Assembly: GCA_036387315.1 (NCBI GenBank)
Contig: DASVTY010000094.1
Span: 35,786 to 99,785, forward strand
DNA from: JALZCH01 sp036387315
Lineage (GTDB): Bacteria; Acidobacteriota; Blastocatellia; Pyrinomonadales; Pyrinomonadaceae
DNA: 64,000 bases
Direction of reading: 5' to 3'
The position numbers and the translations under genes are program-made. Positions 57,485-64,000 of this stretch are shown in pieces (the first letter of the stretch is position 1; each line of letters opens with the position of its first letter). The notes below the pieces were generated by a model that made no database searches, was not told the DNA's origin, and saw nothing but the letters and a program-made list of their open reading frames with translations.

Positions 57485-58273
57485 ATGTCGCCAATGTTTT
57501 ACCGCGAAATTGCGCCTAATTCGGACGCCTCGCACATTATTTTTTCTTTCTGGGAGTTTCGCGTAAATCTGCCGACGCCGGAGCCGATTGTGCACGAAAT
57601 CTTTCCCGACGGATGCCGCTCGATTTTCTATTATAAAAACGCTCGGTTTAAAACCTCCGCGTTGCTCGTTTCATCTCTTGGTCTCGAATCGGTCAATGTT
57701 CCCGTTTTTGACGGCGATGTTTATTGGGGAATGCGTGTTGCGCCCGCCGCTTGCCGCGCCTTGTTGAATGATGTAATGACTTCGGAGCAAAGTCGCCCGG
57801 CAACGGAAATTCCGAATTTAGCCGATGTTGCCCGCGATTTAACTGCAAAGCTCGGCGACTGTGAAAACTTCGAGGCTGCGATCTCAGAGTTTGAAACGAG
57901 TGTGCATCAACTGAAACTCGAAGCCATTGACGAGCGAGTCGTCTCCGCAGTGAGGTTCGTTGAGGAAAATCACGCGCAGGTTAAAATTGACGAAATCGCG
58001 GCAGCGGCAGGATTAAGCCGGAGACAGTTTGAACGGCGTTTTTTGCAGTCTTCCGGTTTGACGCCGAAACAATATCTGCGCGCCCGACGATTGCGGGCGA
58101 CGGCTATCAAAATCGTCGAAAACGCGGCGCAAAATTGGGCAAATCGCGCCGCCGAAATGGGATTTGCCGATCAAGCTCATCTCTCGCACGAATTTAACGC
58201 TCTGACCAGCCGCACACCCGGCGCGTTTGCCGAGCGCGTCAAACAAATCGAACACGGAAAGTTGATTAAATAA
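57485..58273 (+). CDS. AraC-family transcriptional regulator
   Basis: 262 residues from ATG 57485; an in-frame TTG at 57458 overlaps the SanA gene. The N-terminal ~150 residues (IIFSFWEFRVNLPTPEPIVH .. GCRSIFYY) are the DUF6597-like domain typical of AraC regulators with this length; the C-terminal HTH_18 has VKIDEIAAAAGLSRRQFERR and AAEMGFADQAHLSHEFNALT. Effector and targets unknown. The start lacks a clear ribosome site, suggesting coupling to the upstream gene. Confidence 0.88.
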   Translation: MSPMFYREIAPNSDASHIIFSFWEFRVNLPTPEPIVHEIFPDGCRSIFYYKNARFKTSALLVSSLGLESVNVPVFDGDVYWGMRVAPAACRALLNDVMTSEQSRPATEIPNLADVARDLTAKLGDCENFEAAISEFETSVHQLKLEAIDERVVSAVRFVEENHAQVKIDEIAAAAGLSRRQFERRFLQSSGLTPKQYLRARRLRATAIKIVENAAQNWANRAAEMGFADQAHLSHEFNALTSRTPGAFAERVKQIEHGKLIK

Positions 58274-58336
58274 TTTTTCCCGCGTGTCGCAAATTTACAA
58301 GACGCCGCCCCGTTTTTCTCGCAAAATCTGTTTGCT

Positions 58337-58921
58337 ATGAAAAAAATATTCTTAAATTTAACGTTTATTTTGATTTGTTTCGGTATTTTTTCGCATTTCG
58401 CAGCCGCACAGGAAAATCGCCGACCGGCGATGCCGGAAACTTATCCGGCGGCGCAAATCGCGGCAATGAAAAAGATTGATTTTCTCGTCGGAAAATGGCG
58501 CGGTCGCGGCTGGGCGCTTGGATATGGCGGAAAGCGCGAAAATTTTACGATTGACGAATCAGTCGAATATCGTCTCGGCGGTCTCGTCGCGGCTGTCGAA
58601 GGTCTCGGTAAATCGAAAGACGCCGCAACGGGCGAAGATCGCATCACGCACAACGCGTTTGCCGTGCTTTCATATGATCCGCAGGCAAAAGTTTATCGCT
58701 GGCGCGCGCATACTTTTCACGGCGGACCCGGACTCGATACTACCGCCGAAATCGGAGATAAAAATTTCGTTTGGGGCTTCAAACACCCGCAAGCGGGCGA
58801 TACGCGCTACGTTATTGTGCTCAACGAAAAAGGAAATTGGTTTGAAACCGGCGAAATGTCGCGCGACGGCGGCAAGACGTGGATAAAGTTTTTAGAAATG
58901 GAACTGGAAAAAGTGAAGTAG
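58337..58921 (+). CDS. Secreted DUF1579-like beta-barrel protein
   Basis: 194 residues. Signal peptide ending HFAAAQ. The mature part begins MKKIDFLVGKWRGRGWALGY and continues as a lipocalin-like ten-stranded pattern (VEYRLGGLVAAVEGLGK .. YRWRAHTFHGGPG .. WFETGEMSRDGGKTWIKF), as in DUF1579/heme-binding-barrel relatives. Ligand unknown. It follows the AraC gene by 63 nt and ends at a terminator. Confidence 0.8.
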   Translation: MKKIFLNLTFILICFGIFSHFAAAQENRRPAMPETYPAAQIAAMKKIDFLVGKWRGRGWALGYGGKRENFTIDESVEYRLGGLVAAVEGLGKSKDAATGEDRITHNAFAVLSYDPQAKVYRWRAHTFHGGPGLDTTAEIGDKNFVWGFKHPQAGDTRYVIVLNEKGNWFETGEMSRDGGKTWIKFLEMELEKVK

Positions 58922-58938
58922 ATTTTTACAAAAATTTT

Positions 58939-58980
58939 AATAAGCCAACGCTCGAATTCGTTTTCGGTGTTGGCTTATTT
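58939..58980 (+). terminator. Terminator after the DUF1579-like gene
   Basis: Stem AATAAGCCAAC / GTTGGCTTATT with a ~19-nt loop and T-run, 18 nt after the stop. Confidence 0.88.
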
Positions 58981-59074
58981 TCGTTTTTCGGGCAAAATGT
59001 CAGCCAATTTTGACGAATAAAAAATATTCGCCGAAAACGCTTTTCTCTCAATCTGGAATAACGGAGAATTGAAA

Positions 59075-60706
59075 ATGAGCTTGACTGTGCTCGCAATTTT
59101 ATTTCTGAGCTGGTTGTTTTTCGGTTATTTTGCTTACGGCAGCCGGATTGCAAAACGCTTTCATTTAAACGACAAACGCGAAACGCCCGCCAATAAAATC
59201 AACGACGGCGAGGATTTCGTCCCGACGCGCCCGTTTTATTTGTTCGGGCAGCATTTTTCAGCGATTGCGGCGGCGGGTCCGATTGCCGGTCCGATTCTCG
59301 CGTGTCAGAGCTTTGGCTGGCTGCCGTGTCTTTTGTGGATCGGTTTGGGCGTAGTTTTAATCGGCGCGGTTCACGATTTTGTAGCGCTCGCTTCCTCCGT
59401 CAGACACGGCGCGACTTCGGTTGCCGAGATTACGAAAGAAAAGCTCGGCGCGGGCGCTGGGCGCGCGATGATGGCGTTTATTTTTATCGCGCTCGTTTAC
59501 GTCGTCGTCGCTTTTACAGACATCACCGCCGGGACTTTTGTCGCGGGCGACGAATCTTTGCAGGGCGCGAGCGGATTTAATCCGGGCGGCGCGGTCGCGG
59601 CGGCGAGCATTTTGTATCTCATGCTGTCGGTTGTTTTGGGATTGGTGGAAAGGTTTTTAAAACCGCCGCTTTGGTTGACAACTGTAATTTTTGTTCCTGC
59701 AACTTTTGCGCTTGCATATTTCGGCACTTACATTTCAAATCTTTTCATTCTCGACCATAAAACCTGGGCGCTGCTGATTTTGGGTTACTGCGTTGTGGCT
59801 TCGGTTGTTCCGGTTTGGGCTTTGTTGCAGCCGCGCGGTTATTTGGGCGGTTTTGTGCTTTATTCTGCGATTGCGGTCGGTTGTCTCGGTGTCTTTTTCG
59901 GCGGTTACAACATCGCGCAGCCCGCTTTTAAATCTTTCGACATCGGCGGAATGACCGGAACTTTGTTTCCGTTTTTGTTCGTCACAATTGCATGCGGCGC
60001 GTGTTCGGGTTTTCACGGCTTGGTTTGTTCCGGCACAACTTCAAAACAAATTGACAAGGAAACGCACACGCATCCCATTGGCTACGGCGCGATGCTCGCC
60101 GAAGGTTTTGTCGCGTTTATCGCGCTCGTGACGATTATGATTGTCGCCGAAAGCGCCACCAAAGGAGTTCCGCCCGGCAAAATTTACGGCGACGGGATCG
60201 GCAGATTTTTAACCATTTTAATCGGGCGCGACAATCTCCCGTTTGCCGTCACATTCGGCGCGATGGCGTTTTCGACGTTTGTTTTCGATACTCTGGACGT
60301 TTGCACTCGACTTGGACGTTATATTATTCAAGAGCTTTTCGGTTTGAAAGGCAGAATCGGGGCGCTCATCGGAACTCTTTCATTCGTCGCTTTGCCGTTT
60401 GTCTGTATTACGGTTGCGCCGAAAAATTCTTATCTCGAATTCTGGACGCTGTTCGGCGCGTCGAACCAATTATTAGCCGCTCTGACGCTGCTTTCAATCA
60501 CGATTTGGCTTTATCAGGCGCGGCAGCGAATCGCTTTTACGCTCGTCCCGATGCTGTTTGTTTTGACGATTACGCTCTGGGCTTTGACAGCGATGGTCGT
60601 CGGTAATTTCCGCGCCGCGCAAGGCTTTGATATTAAATTTGTCAACGCGATTGCGTCCCTCGCATTGATTCTGTTGGCGATTTATCTGGTCGTCGCGGCG
60701 CTCTAA
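59075..60706 (+). CDS. cstA: Carbon starvation protein A (peptide/pyruvate transporter family)
   Basis: 543 residues from ATG 59075 (GGAG 8 nt ahead). About 13-16 membrane helices; CstA signatures FYLFGQHFSAIAAAGPIAGP near residues 52-71 and GACSGFHGLVCSGTTSKQID near 310-329. The family imports pyruvate or peptides, often under starvation. Shorter than E. coli CstA (701), matching the compact form found in many bacteria. Confidence 0.93.
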   Translation: MSLTVLAILFLSWLFFGYFAYGSRIAKRFHLNDKRETPANKINDGEDFVPTRPFYLFGQHFSAIAAAGPIAGPILACQSFGWLPCLLWIGLGVVLIGAVHDFVALASSVRHGATSVAEITKEKLGAGAGRAMMAFIFIALVYVVVAFTDITAGTFVAGDESLQGASGFNPGGAVAAASILYLMLSVVLGLVERFLKPPLWLTTVIFVPATFALAYFGTYISNLFILDHKTWALLILGYCVVASVVPVWALLQPRGYLGGFVLYSAIAVGCLGVFFGGYNIAQPAFKSFDIGGMTGTLFPFLFVTIACGACSGFHGLVCSGTTSKQIDKETHTHPIGYGAMLAEGFVAFIALVTIMIVAESATKGVPPGKIYGDGIGRFLTILIGRDNLPFAVTFGAMAFSTFVFDTLDVCTRLGRYIIQELFGLKGRIGALIGTLSFVALPFVCITVAPKNSYLEFWTLFGASNQLLAALTLLSITIWLYQARQRIAFTLVPMLFVLTITLWALTAMVVGNFRAAQGFDIKFVNAIASLALILLAIYLVVAAL

Positions 60707-60789
60707 AAGTTCAAACAATGAAGCGAACCGGCAGATTAACGGCGGAAGGCATTTAAGAAAAATTTAACATTCGTTATACAATCGGAAAC

Positions 60790-61407
60790 GTGGCACGCGA
60801 AGGAATTCCGTTTGTTTTAATCGGGCTGTTTATTGCGATAGCTTTTATCTTTGCCGGAATTTGGTGGCTGGCGGTTGTGTTTATCGCGCTGGCGGCGTTT
60901 ACGGCATATTTTTTCCGCGATCCTGATCGTGAAATTGCGAACGAAGAAAATCTGGTCGTCTCTGCGGCTGACGGTCGCGTGACGCGGATTGAAAAATTAA
61001 ACCCGGAAAACGACGATTCGCCAAATGTCGTCAGCGTTTTTCTCTCGATTTTCGACGTTCACATCAACCGTTCGCCGATTGCCGGAGAAATTGCCGAAGT
61101 CGTTTACTCGAAAGGCAAATTTGTGATTGCGACGCGCGAAGATGCGAGCCAGATCAATGAGCAAAACGCTTTGACGATTAAAAATGAACGAATGACAATC
61201 GTTTGCAAACAAATCGCGGGCGTTCTTGCGCGGCGAATCGTTTGCTGGAAACGCGCCGGAGACCGCGTTCGATTGGGCGAGCGTTTCGGTTTGATTCGAT
61301 TTGGCTCAAGAACCGATTTGATTTTGCCGCCCGAAGTCGAAATCGCCGTCAAAGTCGGCGACCGCGTGCGCGGCGGCGTCACGATTATCGGAAGGCTGCA
61401 AAGCTGA
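60790..61407 (+). CDS. psd: Phosphatidylserine decarboxylase
   Basis: 205 residues from GTG 60790, the short Psd-A type. Two N-terminal helices anchor it. LSIFDVHINRSPIAGEI is the family signature; self-cleavage at G172-S173 in RFGSRTDLILP should make the pyruvoyl cofactor. It makes phosphatidylethanolamine from phosphatidylserine. It overlaps pssA by 1 nt, so both steps are made together. Confidence 0.95.
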   Translation: MAREGIPFVLIGLFIAIAFIFAGIWWLAVVFIALAAFTAYFFRDPDREIANEENLVVSAADGRVTRIEKLNPENDDSPNVVSVFLSIFDVHINRSPIAGEIAEVVYSKGKFVIATREDASQINEQNALTIKNERMTIVCKQIAGVLARRIVCWKRAGDRVRLGERFGLIRFGSRTDLILPPEVEIAVKVGDRVRGGVTIIGRLQS

Positions 61408-62294
61408 TGATTGCTAACACAATGCGCGTCCGTAGGGAAAAGTTCAGCGAAGCTGTCCGACGGCGCAATCTAAAAAAAGGTTTGTATCTTATTCCGTCGC
61501 TCTTTACGGCGGCGAATATCGGAATGGGATTTTACGCCGTGATGCAGACGATGCACGGTTTTCAGCTCGTCGGCATCGGCGGCGAAGAAAATCTGGCGCG
61601 CGCAGCCCAATATTTCGATTTTGCAGCCCGCGCGCTCGGCTGGGCTGTTTTGTTCGACTCGCTCGACGGGCGAATCGCACGGATGACGAAAACAACGACG
61701 GAAATCGGCGTCCAGCTAGATTCAATCGCCGATATGCTTACTTTCGGAATCGCGCCCGCCGCGCTCATTTACGCCTGGAGCTACGGATCGGTTTTTCCCG
61801 AAAATTCGACAATCCACAAAATCGGCTGGTTTATATCGTTTATGCTCGTTGTCTGCGGCGCGTTCCGGCTCGCGCGTTTTAATGTTCAAGCGATGAGACC
61901 GCGAGTTTTGGCGGAAGGCGCAACCAAAGTTGATAAAAAAAGTTTCGTTGGCTTGCCGATTCCAGCCGCCGCCGGGCTTCTCGCCGCAATTGTTCATTTC
62001 TCGCCTGCACCTCTCGTCACTAAAACTGCCGAACAAGCGACAAGTTACGGCGCTTTAATGATGGTTTTGGTCGCTGCGCTCGGCGCATTAATGGTCAGCA
62101 CATTTCGCTACACGAGCTTTAAATCGGTCGGACAATCGCGCCGCAGCACGCGCGTTGCGCTCATCGCGCTGGCGGCTTTTGTAATGCTCGTCTGGCTTTT
62201 CTCGCGCGAAGTTTTGCTCGCCGCCGCCTCAGCTTACGCCGCGCACGGTGTTTTGCTGTATTTGGCTTCATTTTTCCGCCGCAAACCGCAATGA
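61407..62294 (+). CDS. pssA: CDP-diacylglycerol-serine O-phosphatidyltransferase
   Basis: 295 residues from ATG 61407 in the TGATG overlap with psd; the longer open frame upstream would overlap psd by 200 nt and encode Arg-rich nonsense. Multi-helix membrane enzyme with the full CDP-alcohol motif D87-G-x2-A-R92-x8-G101-x3-D105-x3-D109. It makes phosphatidylserine from CDP-diacylglycerol and serine, feeding Psd. Confidence 0.94.
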   Translation: MIANTMRVRREKFSEAVRRRNLKKGLYLIPSLFTAANIGMGFYAVMQTMHGFQLVGIGGEENLARAAQYFDFAARALGWAVLFDSLDGRIARMTKTTTEIGVQLDSIADMLTFGIAPAALIYAWSYGSVFPENSTIHKIGWFISFMLVVCGAFRLARFNVQAMRPRVLAEGATKVDKKSFVGLPIPAAAGLLAAIVHFSPAPLVTKTAEQATSYGALMMVLVAALGALMVSTFRYTSFKSVGQSRRSTRVALIALAAFVMLVWLFSREVLLAAASAYAAHGVLLYLASFFRRKPQ

Positions 62295-62357
62295 TTTTCG
62301 AGTTTTCTTTGTTTAGCGAAATTCCACTTATAATATTTTGAGATTTGGAGATTAATT

Positions 62358-63113
62358 TTGAACGAAAAACAATTTTCAGAAAAATCGGTAATCGTAACCG
62401 GCGCGACTCGCGGAATTGGGCGCGCTATTGCTCTCGAATTGGCGCATCGCGGCGCGAGCATAGCTTTTAATTATGCCCGGAGCGCGGAAGAAGCGGAAAA
62501 ACTTCAAAAAGAAATCGAAGGTTTCGGCGGCAAATGTTTTGCCGCGCAATGCGACGTTGCAAACACCGAAGCCTCTGCGGATTTTGTCAAACAAACGCAG
62601 GCGGCTTTCGGGCGCGTTGATTATCTCGTCAACAACGCCGGAATTACGCGCGACGGGTTGATTTTGCGGATGAAAGAAGACGATTGGGACGCGGTGATTG
62701 ATACGAATTTGAAAGGCGCTTGGAATTTCTCGAAAGCCGTTTTGCGTTTTATGATGAAAAACGAAGCGGGCGGCTCGATTCTCAATATTTCTTCGATTTC
62801 CGGCGTTGTCGGAATGCAGGGACAATCGAATTATTCTGCGTCGAAAGCCGGTTTGATCGGTTTGACAAAATCCCTGGCAAAAGAAGTGGCGAGCCGCAAA
62901 GTTACGGTCAATGCCTTGGCTCTCGGACTCGTCGCCACCGAAATGAGCGGCGCTTTGAATCTGGATTATCAATCAAAGCTGCTCGAAATGATTCCGCTCG
63001 GACGGTTTGCCGAACCCGAAGAAGTGGCGAAAATAGTTTGCTTTTTATTGTCCGACGATGCGCGCTATATCACCGGACAAGTCATCCAAGCCGACGGCGG
63101 AATGGCGATGTGA
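62358..63113 (+). CDS. fabG: 3-oxoacyl-[acyl-carrier-protein] reductase
   Basis: 251 residues from TTG 62358 (GGAG 7 nt ahead). Short-chain dehydrogenase with TGATRGIGRAIA cofactor loop, NNAGITRDGLILRM, catalytic Ser in ILNISSISGVVG and YSASK. The NAGITRD-LI--M stretch and C-terminal YITGQVIQADGGMAM are typical of FabG, the NADPH reductase of fatty-acid elongation. Not beside other fab genes here. Confidence 0.92.
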   Translation: MNEKQFSEKSVIVTGATRGIGRAIALELAHRGASIAFNYARSAEEAEKLQKEIEGFGGKCFAAQCDVANTEASADFVKQTQAAFGRVDYLVNNAGITRDGLILRMKEDDWDAVIDTNLKGAWNFSKAVLRFMMKNEAGGSILNISSISGVVGMQGQSNYSASKAGLIGLTKSLAKEVASRKVTVNALALGLVATEMSGALNLDYQSKLLEMIPLGRFAEPEEVAKIVCFLLSDDARYITGQVIQADGGMAM

Positions 63114-63114
63114 G

Positions 63115-63196
<82 letters not shown>

Positions 63197-63202
63197 ATTT
63201 CA

Positions 63203-63961
63203 ATGGGAACTTATCAAGTACAACCCGAAGACGCGCAGGGCGATGAGCGGGCGGAATTTGAGCGGCAACAGGCGGGAATTCTGGCGCGTCGCGTCGAGTT
63301 GACGCATCCGGTTTTTTCTTACATTCTGCTCGGTTCTTTGCTCGCAGTTTTTTTGTGTCAACTCGTCGTCGGCGAGGATAAATCGGTTTTCGCCGCCGGA
63401 CTTGTTAAGCCTTTGGTTTGGCAGGGCGAGTTTTGGCGGATGCTGACATCGGCTACTTTGCACGGCGGTTTTCTGCATATTTATTTTAACGGGCAGGCGC
63501 TTTACAACATCGGCTCGACCATCGAAGCTCTGTCGAATCGCGCTCACTTAGCGATTTGTTTTCTTCTCGCGGCAATCGGCGGCAGTCTCGCCAGTTTATA
63601 TTTAATGCCCGAAACCACTTCAATCGGCGCGTCGGGCGGAATTATCGGGTTGTTTGGATTTTTGGGCGTTTACGGTTTTAAAAACAAACAACATCTGCCG
63701 CCCGGTTTCTTTCGCAACATCGTCATCAATCTTTTGCTGATCGCTGCAATCGGCGTCATCGGATACAGTTTTATTGACAACGCCGCGCACGCCGGAGGGC
63801 TTGTCGTCGGCGCGATTTACGGTTTGCTGACGACTCGCCGAAACGAATTGTTAGAGCCGAAACCCGTCAGCAATTTCGTCAACATTCTCGGCTACGTTTC
63901 GCTTTTGATTGTCGTTGCCGCCGCAATTTTCAGCATTGCGCGAATTTTGAGTTTTCGGTAA
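63203..63961 (+). CDS. Rhomboid-family intramembrane serine protease
   Basis: 252 residues from ATG 63203; the open frame extends far upstream but only as an antisense-like shadow of fabG. Six or more membrane helices; catalytic Ser in SIGASGGIIGLFGFLG and His in NAAHAGGLVVGAIYG; LHGGFLHIYFNGQALYNIG is the conserved L1-loop/helix-2 region. It cleaves single-span membrane proteins. No ribosome site is seen because the repeat element ends directly before the start. Confidence 0.93.
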   Translation: MGTYQVQPEDAQGDERAEFERQQAGILARRVELTHPVFSYILLGSLLAVFLCQLVVGEDKSVFAAGLVKPLVWQGEFWRMLTSATLHGGFLHIYFNGQALYNIGSTIEALSNRAHLAICFLLAAIGGSLASLYLMPETTSIGASGGIIGLFGFLGVYGFKNKQHLPPGFFRNIVINLLLIAAIGVIGYSFIDNAAHAGGLVVGAIYGLLTTRRNELLEPKPVSNFVNILGYVSLLIVVAAAIFSIARILSFR

Positions 63962-64000
63962 ATCGGTTAAAAACTTTTGTTAAAATTAATGGGATGCCGG
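63962..64000. other. Window end
   Basis: 39 nt after the rhomboid stop. An A+T-rich stretch is followed by ATGGGATGCCGG; a further plus-strand gene may begin here but cannot be judged. Confidence 0.3.

Noticed and set aside
61203..61406. Upstream extension of the pssA frame
   Set aside because: It overlaps psd by 200 nt with Arg-rich sequence; ATG 61407 fits the TGATG coupling and family length.

Overview
The window looks like a chromosomal stretch from an Acidobacteriota genome, most likely class Blastocatellia. The basis is indirect. There are two secreted VWA proteins of the type typical of Acidobacteria, a bacillithiol glycosyltransferase (BshA), a DsbA-like/VKOR oxidative folding pair, many secreted proteins with Gram-negative envelope domains (OmpA, BACON, S9, M16), and moderate G+C with frequent TTG/GTG starts. 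There is no rRNA, tRNA, CRISPR array, integrase or transposase. About 65 genes fill nearly all of it.

Layout. 0-12 kb: SRPBCC fragment, aroK, dxs, a DsbA-like/VKOR pair, a two-domain M16 peptidase, an ECF sigma/anti-sigma operon with a secreted hydrolase, and a striking VanX dipeptidase-class D beta-lactamase fusion. 12-20 kb: secreted proteins, a lower-G+C orphan gene in what resembles a single integron-type cassette, a RecA-like ATPase with a double-palindrome operator, and a lytic transglycosylase. 20-28 kb: DoxX, a GAF protein, a DUF433/DUF5615 toxin-antitoxin pair, a NifU-type Fe-S carrier, bshA, endonuclease III, a Trm112-like protein, a family 9 glycosyltransferase and DUF4383. 28-34 kb: the translation/RNA operon ffh-rpsP-khpA-rimM-trmD-rplS-rnhB, then an XPB-like helicase and an orphan DUF433. 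34-47 kb: S9 peptidase, VWA and OmpA proteins, a two-lipoyl E2 acyltransferase, and an 1100-residue BACON-repeat protein. 46-64 kb: exported PCM, ribE, PilZ, trxB, an envelope cluster (VWA, OmpA-PEGA, two FHA-transglycosylase-fold proteins, SanA), AraC, cstA, psd-pssA, fabG and a rhomboid protease.

How the genes may work together. The most suggestive unit is 52.5-56.8 kb. An inner-membrane OmpA protein carries six Asp-Phe-x-x-Thr repeats in its cytosolic tail. Two tightly coupled genes follow, each with a cytosolic FHA (phosphothreonine-binding) domain, one membrane helix and an extracytoplasmic lysozyme-like domain, one apparently active and one lacking the catalytic Glu. This could be a phosphorylation-controlled, trans-membrane peptidoglycan-remodelling complex; no kinase is present in the window.

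Non-coding structure is unusually rich. Imperfect inverted repeats built from short tandem words (different word at each locus) sit between co-directional genes and end within about 15 nt of the downstream start codon at several places. A second family of near-perfect hairpins begins with CAGxACCG. All functional statements are read from sequence and family knowledge; no database search was possible.
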